Source: Pseudarthrobacter sp.
Lineage (GTDB): Bacteria > Actinomycetota > Actinomycetes > Actinomycetales > Micrococcaceae
DNA length: 64,000 bases
Reading direction: 5' to 3'
NCBI GenBank assembly: GCA_031178005.1
Contig: JAPSJV010000008.1
Span: 1-64,000, forward strand
This document shows positions 1 through 9,927 of the stretch, in pieces (position 1 is the first letter of the stretch; each line of letters begins with the position of its first letter). The notes under the pieces are model-generated. The model searched no databases and had not been told where the DNA came from. It saw only the letters and a program-made list of their open reading frames with translations. Both the position numbers and the translations under genes were made by a program.

Positions 1-608
1 TCGATTCCGGCGTCGAGCACGTCATCGATGGTCTGTTCGGCGAAGCAATGGGCAGTCACCCGCGCACCCTCATCGTGCGCTGCGCTGATGGCATCTTTGA
101 CGACGGCGGAGGGAAAGGAGGGCGCCAGGTCGCCGGCCTCACGGTCAATCCAGTCCCCCACCAGTTTCACCCAGCCGTCCCCGGACCGTGCCTGTTTCCG
201 GACGGCTTCAACGAGCCCGTCGGGCTCCACTTCCTCGGCGAACCCACGGAGGTAGCGGCGGTTCCTGGCAATGTGGCGCCCCGCCCTGATGACCAGCGGC
301 ATGTCGGCACGCCCTTGAAGCCAGCGCGTGTCAGCGGGAGATCCGGCGTCCCTGATCAGCAGCGTTCCAGCCGCAAGGTCCGCCGTCGCCTGCTGTTCGG
401 CGATCATGGAATCGACGGCGCCTCCGGGACCCAGCCCGATGTGGCAGTGCGCGTCAACAAATCCGGGCAGCACCCAGCCGTCAAACACCAGTTCTGGGCT
501 GCCTGCAGGCCTGGTGAACGTCAGGACGCCATCAACGGACCAAAGCCCCCGCTGTTCTGTGGCGGGTCCGGTGAGCACGGTTCCGCTGAATTCAATGATC
601 CGGGTCAT
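1..608 (-). CDS. Amidohydrolase family protein (3' end beyond window)
   Basis: Reading leftwards from an ATG at 608 the frame stays open to the window edge, so the N-terminal ~200 residues are present and the C-terminus is missing. The protein opens MTRIIEFSGTVLTG, the small beta-sandwich that begins most amidohydrolases. A GFVDAHCHIGLGPGG segment at residues ~48-62 follows; its H-x-H pair is the first metal-binding motif of the superfamily. A later VTAHCFAEQ stretch fits another metal-ligand strand. Substrate cannot be told from this part. It is divergent from thiC, with the riboswitch leader between them. Family assignment is fairly secure; function is open. Confidence 0.75.
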   Translation of the reverse strand, partial: MTRIIEFSGTVLTGPATEQRGLWSVDGVLTFTRPAGSPELVFDGWVLPGFVDAHCHIGLGPGGAVDSMIAEQQATADLAAGTLLIRDAGSPADTRWLQGRADMPLVIRAGRHIARNRRYLRGFAEEVEPDGLVEAVRKQARSGDGWVKLVGDWIDREAGDLAPSFPSAVVKDAISAAHDEGARVTAHCFAEQTIDDVLDAGI

Positions 609-675
609 GCCACCAGCCTATTGCCGGAGGACATGTGACAAGGCCCACCGGCAAAGCTGTGATAGCTTCCTTCTT

Positions 676-2578
<1,903 letters not shown>

Positions 2579-2621
2579 GTCCACAGGGTCCGAGGCCAGC
2601 GTCCGTGGCCAGCGGACCAGC

Positions 2622-2661
2622 GGGCGTGTCCGACCGGCATTGGGGCCGGCCGGACACGCCC
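2622..2661. terminator. Bidirectional hairpin between thiC and a hydrolase gene
   Basis: GGGCGTGTCCG (2622-2632) pairs with CGGACACGCCC (2651-2661), and an inner CCGGC/GCCGG extends the stem after one mismatch. It sits between the convergent ends of thiC and the hydrolase gene and just outside the hydrolase stop codon. There is no T-tract, as is usual for high-GC actinobacterial terminators. Confidence 0.75.
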
Positions 2662-2662
2662 G

Positions 2663-3397
2663 TCAGGACGCCTGTGCCTGGTTCCTTCGGCCCACGGTGG
2701 CGATGAAGGAGCGGATATAGCGGTCGCCCTCGGCATGATCGTGGGGCCGGTGACCGCCTGGGGCGGTCCGGTGCAGGGCGCCTGTTTCACGCAGGTAGCC
2801 GGCAATTTCCTCGTACAGAGGTTCCCAGCCTCCTGTGAGGACCAGTGTTGGCACTCCAGGAACGATCTGCAGCGGTGCTTCCCAGGGCGGTGCCTGCAGC
2901 CGGAGCCGCCTCGCCTCCCGGTGTTCTTCAGCCGTGGCCGGTTCCGCGGAGTCGCTGGCGAACATACGGCGCACAAACTCCCGTTGAAAATCCTGGTCGG
3001 TGAGCTGGTGCCGCGCGTCAAACAACGGTTTCATCAGCTTGATATGGGCTGCGGTGGCCGGCAGTTCCGCCGTCAGGGACAGGCAGGCGGGCTCAACAAG
3101 GGTCAGGGAGAAGACCAGTTCCGGACGTTCCACGGCGGCCATGACCGCGGCGATGGCACCCTGGGAATGCGCTACAACGTGCCCGCCCGCGGCACCCCTG
3201 CCATCATCGGCCAGGGACCGCAGCACAATGGCGGCGTCCGCCGTGAACGACGACTCGACAGGTTCGGCCACGGGGTCAAAGCCATGGCGCCGCAGAAACA
3301 GGGCGTCATAGTCCAGCGCCATACCATGCTGGCCGGGCCAGGCCGCAGAGCCAAAGCTCCCCGCACCGTGAACAAAAACTACCCGCTGCTTGTACAT
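2663..3397 (-). CDS. Alpha/beta-fold hydrolase
   Basis: A 244-residue cytosolic protein with the alpha/beta hydrolase layout. The first strand and oxyanion segment read VVFVHGAGSFGSAAW at residues ~6-20, the nucleophile elbow is VVAHSQG at ~75-81 (Ser as nucleophile), a late strand contains PTLVLTGGWEPLYEE, and the catalytic His is in GGHRPHDHAEG near residue 220. Sequence alone does not give the substrate; an esterase or a generic carboxylic-ester hydrolase is the conservative reading. It is a single gene, convergent with thiC, followed by the shared hairpin at 2622-2661 and preceded by the large hairpin at 3433-3486 that separates it from ffh. Confidence 0.85.
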   Translation of the reverse strand: MYKQRVVFVHGAGSFGSAAWPGQHGMALDYDALFLRRHGFDPVAEPVESSFTADAAIVLRSLADDGRGAAGGHVVAHSQGAIAAVMAAVERPELVFSLTLVEPACLSLTAELPATAAHIKLMKPLFDARHQLTDQDFQREFVRRMFASDSAEPATAEEHREARRLRLQAPPWEAPLQIVPGVPTLVLTGGWEPLYEEIAGYLRETGALHRTAPGGHRPHDHAEGDRYIRSFIATVGRRNQAQAS

Positions 3398-3432
3398 GGC
3401 CCCACCTTATTCGACGGCACTGACATCCCAAG

Positions 3433-3486
3433 TAAGTAGCAATAGTTGCCGTTTTGAGCGCTCAAAAGGGCAACTATTGCTACTTA
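3433..3486. repeat. Near-perfect 54-base palindrome between ffh and hydrolase
   Basis: An 18-base arm (3433-3450, TAAGTAGCAATAGTTGCC) is exactly complementary to 3469-3486. Between them TTTTGAGC (3452-3459) pairs with GCTCAAAA (3460-3467) after a single G-G mismatch. It is A/T-richer than its surroundings. Its position just after the ffh stop codon makes it a candidate terminator, but it is far longer than needed and looks like a dispersed palindromic element. I see no second copy in this window. Confidence 0.85.
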
Positions 3487-3496
3487 GTTGGGCGGG

Positions 3497-5080
3497 CTAC
3501 TTGCCGAGGAACTTGTCGAAGCCCTTGGGCAGGTTCAGCTGCGACGGATCGAAGTCCCCGCCCTGCTGGCCAAATGCCGCGCCCGTGGGAAGCGCCTTGG
3601 CAGCACCCGCCCGCTTGGCCTCGGCGTCGCGCAGTTCCTGGGCTGCCTTCGCAGGGTTGCCGGAACGGGCCTTCTTCTTCGGCGCGTTCTTGGCGTTCTT
3701 GCGGGCACCGCTGCCGCCACCGCCCATGCCCGGCATTCCGGGCATTCCCGGCATGCCGCCGCCCTGGGCCATCTTCTTCATCATCTTCTGGGCCTGGGCG
3801 AAACGCTCCAGCAGGCCGTTGACCTCGGAGACGTGCACACCCGAACCGCGGGCAATACGCGCGCGACGCGAGCCGTTGATGATCTTCGGAGCCACCCGCT
3901 CATGAGGGGTCATGGACCGGACAATGGCCTCGACGCGGTCGATTTCGCGTTCGTCGAACTGCTCCAGCTGCTGCCGGATGTTCTGCGCGCCGGGCATCAT
4001 CATCAGCATCTTCTTCATGGAGCCCATGTTGCGGATCTGCTGCATCTGGGCCAGGAAGTCGTCCAGGGTGAAGTCTTCCTGGTCGGCGAACTTCTTCGCC
4101 ATCCGGGCGGCTTCGTCTTTATCCCAGTTCTTTTCGGCCTGCTCGATGAGCGTCAGGACGTCGCCCATGTCCAGGATGCGGGATGCCATACGGTCCGGGT
4201 GGAACAGCTCGAAGTCGTCCACGCCTTCACCGGTGGACGCAAACATCACGGGCTTGCCGGTGACCGACGCAACCGAAAGCGCGGCACCGCCGCGGGCATC
4301 GCCGTCGAGCTTTGAGAGCACAACGCCGGTGAAGTTGACGCCTTCGTCGAAGGCCATGGCCGTGTTGACTGCGTCCTGGCCGATCATGGCGTCAATCACG
4401 AAGAGCACTTCGTTAGGGACGATCGCCTTGCGGATCTGGCGCGCCTGCTCCATCATCTCGGCGTCAACGCCGAGGCGGCCGGCGGTGTCAACGATCACAA
4501 CGTCGTGGAGCTTCTGGCGTGCTTCTTCGACGCCGGCACGGGCGACGGCGACGGGATCGCCGGCAGGGTGCTCCAGTTCGGAGGTGGCGCCCGGGTGCGG
4601 AGCGAAGACCGGGACGCCGGCACGCTTGCCAACTACCTGAAGCTGGGTGACGGCATTGGGGCGCTGGAGGTCGCAGGCCACCAGGAGCGGGCTGTGTCCC
4701 TGGCCCTTGAGCCACTTGGAGAGCTTTCCGGCCAGGGTGGTTTTACCCGCACCCTGGAGGCCGGCAAGCATGATGATGGTGGGGCCGGTTTTGGCCAGCC
4801 GGATGCGGCGGGTCTCGCCGCCGAGGATCTCGACGAGTTCCTCGTTGACGATCTTAACGATCTGCTGGCTGGGGTTCAGCGCACCGGAGACCTCGGCACC
4901 AAGGGCACGCTCGCGTACGCGGCCCGTGAAATCACGGACGACGGCGACGGCGACGTCAGCGTCCAGCAGGGCACGCCGGATTTCCCGGACCGTGGCATCA
5001 ACGTCCGCCTCTGTGAGACGGCCCTTGCCGCGGAGGTTCTTGAATGTTGCTGTCAACCGGTCAGAGAGTGAATTGAACAC
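3497..5080 (-). CDS. ffh: Signal recognition particle protein Ffh
   Basis: Ffh is the SRP54 GTPase that binds 4.5S/SRP RNA and signal peptides and docks with FtsY to deliver membrane proteins. The protein has the helical N domain (FNSLSDRLTATFKNLRGKG), the G domain with P-loop GLQGAGKTT, the DTAGR switch and TKLDGDARGG, and the Met-rich M domain (MKKMLMMMPGA, QKMMKKMA) ending in a Gly/Met/Pro repeat and a basic tail. I chose the GTG at 5080 because homologues begin at M/V-FNSLSDRL; a purine-rich AAGAAG lies about 10 bases upstream. Starting at the ATG at 5170 would add 30 residues without family similarity. Length is then 527 residues, normal for actinobacteria. Confidence 0.96.
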   Translation of the reverse strand: MFNSLSDRLTATFKNLRGKGRLTEADVDATVREIRRALLDADVAVAVVRDFTGRVRERALGAEVSGALNPSQQIVKIVNEELVEILGGETRRIRLAKTGPTIIMLAGLQGAGKTTLAGKLSKWLKGQGHSPLLVACDLQRPNAVTQLQVVGKRAGVPVFAPHPGATSELEHPAGDPVAVARAGVEEARQKLHDVVIVDTAGRLGVDAEMMEQARQIRKAIVPNEVLFVIDAMIGQDAVNTAMAFDEGVNFTGVVLSKLDGDARGGAALSVASVTGKPVMFASTGEGVDDFELFHPDRMASRILDMGDVLTLIEQAEKNWDKDEAARMAKKFADQEDFTLDDFLAQMQQIRNMGSMKKMLMMMPGAQNIRQQLEQFDEREIDRVEAIVRSMTPHERVAPKIINGSRRARIARGSGVHVSEVNGLLERFAQAQKMMKKMAQGGGMPGMPGMPGMGGGGSGARKNAKNAPKKKARSGNPAKAAQELRDAEAKRAGAAKALPTGAAFGQQGGDFDPSQLNLPKGFDKFLGK

Positions 5081-5236
5081 GCGCCGTGCACTTCTTTCAG
5101 TGGATCTACATATGGCGGCCGGTGCGGCTCGCCAGTGTCGGAAGCGGATGGCCGGAACCAACCGGGCCAACCGCCCGACATCGGACTCGACTATCTAGGG
5201 TACCAAGACCGGCCTCCAAGATGGCATGCTGGCAGG

Positions 5237-6652
5237 GTGACCAGCCAAACGACAGTAAAAACACTGCTCATCCTCGGCGCCTCCGGTGATCTTACGGGCC
5301 GCCTGTTGCTTCCCGGACTTGCCCGGCTTGCAGCCAAAGGCCGGGCAGGAGGCCTGTCCCTTGTTGGTGCCGGTTCAGATTCCTGGACGGCGGACCAATG
5401 GCGGACACGGGTCTCAGAGACGTTCGCAGCGGCGGAGGGCCCCGCAGACGAGGACGGCCGCGCCGCGTTGAAGGCCATGGCGGAATCCACGGAGTACCAC
5501 GCCATGGACGTTACGGCCGGAGGCGCCCTGGCCGGCCTGCTGGGCAGCCTGCCGGGACCCGTTGCCGTGTACTTCGCCCTCCCGCCGCACGTCAGCCAAT
5601 TGGCCTGCGAAGTCCTGGAACCGGAGCAGGTTCCGGCCGGCACGCGGCTGGTGATGGAGAAGCCGTTCGGGTCCAGCACCGAATCCGCCAGGTCCTTGAA
5701 CGAGACGCTGGTCCGGCTAGTTCCAGAGGACCACATCCACCGGGTGGACCATTTCCTGGGCAAGGCAACCGTGCTCAATATCCTTGGGCTTCGTTTTGCC
5801 AACAACTTCCTGGAGCCGGTGTGGAACCGGGACCACATTGAGCGGGTGGAGATCATCTTTGATGAGGACCTCGCATTGGAGGGCCGCGCCGGCTACTATG
5901 ACGGCGCCGGGGCCTTGCGTGACATGATCCAGAGCCACCTGCTGCAGATCATGGCACTGGTAGCCGTTGAGGCACCTGCCACCATCCATGAACGGGACCT
6001 GCGCGATGCCATCAGCACCGTCCTGCGCGCCAGCAGCATCAAGGCGCCGTACGCAAAGTCCACCCGCCGGGCCCGGTACAGGGCAGGGAACATCTCCGGC
6101 AAGGACGTCCCCGACTACGCCGGGGAGGAGGGCGTCGACCCCGCCCGCAACACCGAGACCCTGGCCGAGGTGCGGGTGGCAATCGACAACTGGCGTTGGA
6201 AGGATGTGCCGTTCATCCTGCGGTCAGGCAAGGCACTGGGCACCAAGCGGAAGGAAGCGGTGATCACCTTCCGTCCCGTTCCCCACCTGCCGGGTGGCTT
6301 CTCCGGCCTGGACTCCCCCAACCAGCTGCGGATCGGGTTTGGACCGGACACACTGCAGCTGGATCTTGATGTCAACGGCCCCGGCGATATTTTCACGCTG
6401 AACCGGACCACGTTGAAGTCCGAACTCAATGCCTCGGAACTACTGCCTTACGGTGAAGTCCTCGAAGGCGTGCTGAACGGCGATCCCTTGCTGTCGGTGC
6501 GCGGTGACACCGCCGAGGACTGCTGGCGGATCGTCGAGCCCGTATTGCGGTCCTGGAACCGCGGCGATGTTCCCCTTGAAGAGTACGACGCCGGTGGGCC
6601 GGGTCCCGAGGGCTGGCTCGCCGATCCACCGAACGGCTCGGCCGAAGAATAA
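5237..6652 (+). CDS. zwf: Glucose-6-phosphate dehydrogenase
   Basis: The enzyme oxidises glucose 6-phosphate to 6-phosphogluconolactone with NADP+ (or NAD+), entry to the oxidative pentose phosphate pathway. The N-terminal Rossmann motif is LLILGASGDLTGRLLLPGL, and the substrate/catalytic signature is HRVDHFLGKATVLN near residue 170, with its His as catalytic base. VWNRDHIERVEI and the EKPFG block follow. The GTG at 5237 places the nucleotide-binding strand at the usual distance and has GGCAGG just upstream; an ATG at 5135 would run far into the ffh promoter region. At 471 residues it is of normal length. It stands alone, without the tkt-tal-opcA neighbours of the usual actinobacterial zwf, so it may be a second copy. 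It lies where glnD sits in related genomes. Confidence 0.9.
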   Translation: MTSQTTVKTLLILGASGDLTGRLLLPGLARLAAKGRAGGLSLVGAGSDSWTADQWRTRVSETFAAAEGPADEDGRAALKAMAESTEYHAMDVTAGGALAGLLGSLPGPVAVYFALPPHVSQLACEVLEPEQVPAGTRLVMEKPFGSSTESARSLNETLVRLVPEDHIHRVDHFLGKATVLNILGLRFANNFLEPVWNRDHIERVEIIFDEDLALEGRAGYYDGAGALRDMIQSHLLQIMALVAVEAPATIHERDLRDAISTVLRASSIKAPYAKSTRRARYRAGNISGKDVPDYAGEEGVDPARNTETLAEVRVAIDNWRWKDVPFILRSGKALGTKRKEAVITFRPVPHLPGGFSGLDSPNQLRIGFGPDTLQLDLDVNGPGDIFTLNRTTLKSELNASELLPYGEVLEGVLNGDPLLSVRGDTAEDCWRIVEPVLRSWNRGDVPLEEYDAGGPGPEGWLADPPNGSAEE

Positions 6653-6662
6653 CGCGCGGGCC

Positions 6663-6724
6663 GGCACAGCAAAAGGGGCGGACGGATCATCTTGGGAGAT
6701 GCGCCGGCCGCCCACTTTGCTGCC
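6663..6724. terminator. Imperfect hairpin between zwf and glnB
   Basis: GGCACAGCAAAAGGGGCGG (6663-6681) pairs with the CCGCCCACTTTGCTGCC arm (6708-6724) with small bulges. The position between two converging genes fits a bidirectional terminator. Confidence 0.6.
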
Positions 6725-6734
6725 GTGAACCCGG

Positions 6735-7073
6735 CTAAATCGCGGCCACACCGCGTTCGCCGGTCCTGACCCGGACCGCTTCAAATACCTCTACCGTCCA
6801 GACCTTGCCGTCACCGGCACGCCCGGTGTTGGAGCTGGCAATGATGACGTCCAGGATGTCGTCCGCCTGGTCGTCGGTAGCCAGGACCTCCACCCGGATT
6901 TTGGGCAGCAGGTCCACGTTGTACTCCGCGCCGCGGTACACCTCGGTGTAGCCTCGTTGCCGGCCATAGCCGCTGGCTGCGCTGACTGTCAGGCCCTGCA
7001 CGCCGTAGGCCTCCAGGCCCTCACGAATTGTCTCGAGTTTTTCCGGCCTGACGATTGCAGTGATCAGTTTCAT
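6735..7073 (-). CDS. glnB: Nitrogen regulatory protein PII
   Basis: A 112-residue PII trimer subunit that senses 2-oxoglutarate and ATP/ADP and, in its unmodified form, blocks the ammonium channel. It is full length: MKLITAIVRPEKLE at the N-terminus, the T-loop in YRGAEYNVDLLPK with the modifiable Tyr at residue 51, and the nucleotide-binding TGRAGDGKVWT block. Its start codon overlaps the amt stop by four bases (ATGA), so the two are translationally coupled, as in most amt-glnK pairs. In actinobacteria Tyr51 is adenylylated by GlnD; no glnD gene follows here. GlnK is an equally good name. Confidence 0.96.
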   Translation of the reverse strand: MKLITAIVRPEKLETIREGLEAYGVQGLTVSAASGYGRQRGYTEVYRGAEYNVDLLPKIRVEVLATDDQADDILDVIIASSNTGRAGDGKVWTVEVFEAVRVRTGERGVAAI

Positions 7074-8380
7074 GCGTCGATGCTCTCCTTGCCCGTCTCG
7101 GTGTTTTTCTTGCCGGTGATCACATCGTGGAGCGGCTGGAAGCTTCCGCCGTGTCCGCCGACGCCGAACTCGTAGGCGGTCTCGGCGTGCAGGCTGAGGT
7201 CCACACCCACCGTTTCCTGTTCCTGCGATACCCGGAAGCCCATGGTCTTGTGGATGGCAAGGGCAATGATGGTGGTCAGCACGGCCGAGTAAACAATGGC
7301 GATGCCGGCGGCTGCGAGCTGCGCCCAGAGCTGGGCTGCGCCGCCGCCATAGAAGAGGCCGCCTCCCGCGCCGTCCTCGGGTAGTGCGATGAAGCCAAGG
7401 GCAACCGTGCCGATAATGCCGGACACCAGGTGGACGCCGACAACGTCCAGGGAATCGTCAAAGCCCCAGCGGAACTTGAGCCCCACTGCCAGTGCAGAGG
7501 CCACGCCGGCGATGACACCGAGGCCAAGCGCGCCGACGGGGCTGACGTTCGCACAGGCCGGCGTGATTGCCACCAGGCCTGCAACAACGCCTGAGGCTGC
7601 GCCGAGCGAGGTGGGGTGCCCGTCGCGGATCCGCTCGGTGACCAGCCATCCGAGCATCGCGGCGGCGGGGGCAGCCAGCGTGTTGACCCAGATGAGACCG
7701 CCCTGTTCGGCAGTAGCTGCTGCGCCGCCGTTGAAGCCGAACCAGCCGAACCACAGGATGGCGGCACCCAGCATCACAAACGGGATGTTGTGGGGACGGT
7801 GGTTGGGGTCCTTGCCGAACCCGCGGCGGTTGCCAATGATAAAGACCAGGATCAGGGCGGCCACACCTGCGTTGATGTGGACAACCGTGCCGCCGGCGAA
7901 GTCGATGGCTTCACCGAGGGCGGCACCAACAGCGCCCTCGGTGCTGAACAGTCCGCCGCCCCAGACCATATAGGCCAGCGGGCAGTAAACCAGGGTGACC
8001 CAGACCGGGACGAAGACTGCCCAGGCACCGAACTTGGCGCGGTCGGCAATGGCGCCGCTGATCAGTGCCACAGTAATGATGGCGAAGGTAGCCGCGAAGC
8101 CAACACTGATCAGGCTGTCAGGACTGTCGAGGCCTTCAAGGCCGAAGTAGGCAAAGGGGTTGCCCACCAGTTGCAGGAATCCCTCTCCTGTCGACATCGA
8201 GTATCCCCACAGCACCCAGACGACGCCGACCATGCCGATGGAGATGAAGCTCATCATCATCATGTTCAGTGCGGCCTTGGCGCGTGTCATGCCGCCGTAG
8301 AAAAATGCCAGGCCCGGCGTCATGAACAGCACGAGCGCCGCCGACACCATAAGCCATACGTGACCTGCAGTAAGTTCCAT
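7070..8380 (-). CDS. amt: Ammonium transporter Amt
   Basis: A 436-residue inner-membrane ammonium channel with about eleven membrane helices. It begins LTAGHVWLMVSAALVLFMTPGLAFFYGGM, the canonical Amt start, and carries the conserved WFGWFGFNGGAA and FAGGTVVHINAG motifs, the latter with the first pore His. The late GVHLVSGIIGT contains the second. The C-terminal cytosolic tail (ETVGVDLSLHAETAYEFG) is the region that contacts PII. It is co-transcribed with glnB through a four-base overlap, so transport should be gated by PII. The divergent upstream region holds nitrogen-type operator half-sites. Confidence 0.96.
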   Translation of the reverse strand: MELTAGHVWLMVSAALVLFMTPGLAFFYGGMTRAKAALNMMMMSFISIGMVGVVWVLWGYSMSTGEGFLQLVGNPFAYFGLEGLDSPDSLISVGFAATFAIITVALISGAIADRAKFGAWAVFVPVWVTLVYCPLAYMVWGGGLFSTEGAVGAALGEAIDFAGGTVVHINAGVAALILVFIIGNRRGFGKDPNHRPHNIPFVMLGAAILWFGWFGFNGGAAATAEQGGLIWVNTLAAPAAAMLGWLVTERIRDGHPTSLGAASGVVAGLVAITPACANVSPVGALGLGVIAGVASALAVGLKFRWGFDDSLDVVGVHLVSGIIGTVALGFIALPEDGAGGGLFYGGGAAQLWAQLAAAGIAIVYSAVLTTIIALAIHKTMGFRVSQEQETVGVDLSLHAETAYEFGVGGHGGSFQPLHDVITGKKNTETGKESIDA

Positions 8381-8472
8381 GGTGCACGTCCTCCCTGTAA
8401 TTTGAATGCTGCGGAGCTAACCGCCCTGCCAAACGCCTGGTGCGTTTCTACGTTCGATTCTGGGCGCCGTGT

Positions 8473-8563
8473 GTTTCACCCGCAGAGGAATTGGATTGCT
8501 GCCTTGTTACAAGAACCTCTTCGAAGTAAATGGTGGGTCTCCGGCTTGTTACGGTTATGTTTC
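8473..8563. promoter_or_regulatory. Candidate GlnR-type nitrogen operator half-sites upstream of amt
   Basis: GTTAC-n6-GTTTC occurs at 8548-8563, and single GTTTC and GTTAC half-sites occur at 8473-8477 and 8506-8510. Read on the minus strand these are GAAAC and GTAAC, the two half-sites described for actinobacterial GlnR, with the six-base spacing at the paired site. The order of the half-sites differs from the published a-n6-b layout, so this is a candidate only. The site serves amt and possibly the divergent MFS gene. Confidence 0.4.
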
Positions 8564-8612
8564 ACCGCCCCTTGACCGGGCCCTACGACGTATCACCGAG
8601 GACCACTGAAGA

Positions 8613-9863
8613 ATGAAGGCCAACGCCCGTACCAACGGCTCCAATCCGCGGATCCTGAATCTCTTCCGGGCGAAGGGTGAACCGCTGTCCGGCGATATTA
8701 AGGTGATGCTGCTCGCAGCGTTCCTGATCGCCCTGGGGTTCGGGCTTGTGGCACCGGTGCTGCCGCAATTCGCCACAACGTTCGACGTCGGTGCTACCGC
8801 CGCCGCCGTGATTGTCAGCATCTTCGCGTTTATGCGCCTGGTGTTCGCACCGGCAGGCGGCGCGCTGATCGGGCGGTGGGGTGAACGGCCGGTTTATGTG
8901 ACCGGCCTGCTCATAGTTGCCGTTTCCACCGCTGCCTGCGCCTTTGCGCAGAACTACTGGCAGCTGCTGGTTTTCCGTGGCCTGGGCGGTATCGGCTCGG
9001 TGATGTTCACGGTGGCGTCAATGGCCTTGGTCATCCGGCTGGCGCCGCCGCAAAGCCGTGGCCGGGTGTCCGGCGCCTACGCCAGCGCCTTCCTCATTGG
9101 CAACGTCTGTGGACCGGTGCTGGGCGGGTTGCTTGCCGGCTTTGGGTTGAGGGTGCCGTTCCTGGCCTATGCCGCTGCGCTGGTGCTGGCGGCCGTCGTT
9201 GTCCAGACCATGCTCAGCCATGTTCCCGCAGCCCACAGGGCCAAGGATTCAGGCCCCTCGGAGATGCTGCTGTCGGAAGGGCTGGCCAACGGCACGTACC
9301 GCGCTGTGCTGGCATCCAGTTTCGCCAACGGTTGGGCCACGTTTGGTGTCCGGATGGCCACCGTACCGCTGTTCGCCGCCGCAGCCCTGGGCGCCGGTCC
9401 GGCGGCTGCGGGCGCGGCCCTGGCGGTCTTCGCGGGCGGCAACGCTGCTGCGCTGACGTTTTCCGGGCGGCTGGCCGATACCTGGGGCCGTAAGCCCATG
9501 ATGCTCGCCGGCCTGTTGGTTACCGGCGTCTCTACCGGCCTGATCGGACTGACCCACGACCTCTGGTGGTTCCTGGCCGCATCAGCCGTTGCGGGCCTGG
9601 GCGCAGGAATGCTGGGCCCGGCGCAGCAGGCGGCAGTCGCGGACATCATTGGCCGGGAGCGCTCGGGCGGGCGGGTGCTGGCGGTCTACCAGATGATGGC
9701 CGACGTCGGTGCGATTGCGGGACCCATCCTGGTAGGCGTGATCGCGGACCAGTGGGGCTACGGTTGGGCGTTCGGCATCACGGGCCTGGTGCTGGTCCTG
9801 GCCGGTGCCGCGTGGGCGGCAGTCCGGGAACCGATGGACCGGAGCCAGGCGGCTCCCGTTTAA
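8613..9863 (+). CDS. MFS transporter, drug-efflux type
   Basis: A 416-residue protein with about twelve hydrophobic helices in two halves. The loop 2-3 signature GGALIGRWGERPVYVTG is the G-x3-D/G-R-x-G-R/ERK motif of the major facilitator superfamily, and its counterpart in the second half is SGRLADTWGRKPMML. GNVCGPVLGGLLAGFG resembles the motif C of drug/H+ antiporters, so export is more likely than uptake. Substrate cannot be predicted. It starts at ATG 8613 with a modest GAGGA site, and lies divergent from amt and 64 bases before the glycoside hydrolase gene. Confidence 0.85.
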   Translation: MKANARTNGSNPRILNLFRAKGEPLSGDIKVMLLAAFLIALGFGLVAPVLPQFATTFDVGATAAAVIVSIFAFMRLVFAPAGGALIGRWGERPVYVTGLLIVAVSTAACAFAQNYWQLLVFRGLGGIGSVMFTVASMALVIRLAPPQSRGRVSGAYASAFLIGNVCGPVLGGLLAGFGLRVPFLAYAAALVLAAVVVQTMLSHVPAAHRAKDSGPSEMLLSEGLANGTYRAVLASSFANGWATFGVRMATVPLFAAAALGAGPAAAGAALAVFAGGNAAALTFSGRLADTWGRKPMMLAGLLVTGVSTGLIGLTHDLWWFLAASAVAGLGAGMLGPAQQAAVADIIGRERSGGRVLAVYQMMADVGAIAGPILVGVIADQWGYGWAFGITGLVLVLAGAAWAAVREPMDRSQAAPV

Positions 9864-9927
9864 CGGCCCACCCGCCAATGTTGGCTAGGCTGGAACCAAC
9901 ACCGCCGAAACGTTGGAGAAATCACGC

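Noticed and set aside
3488..4315. 275-codon plus-strand frame opposite ffh
   Set aside because: Mirror of the Met/Gly-rich M domain of ffh; no start context and no recognisable fold.
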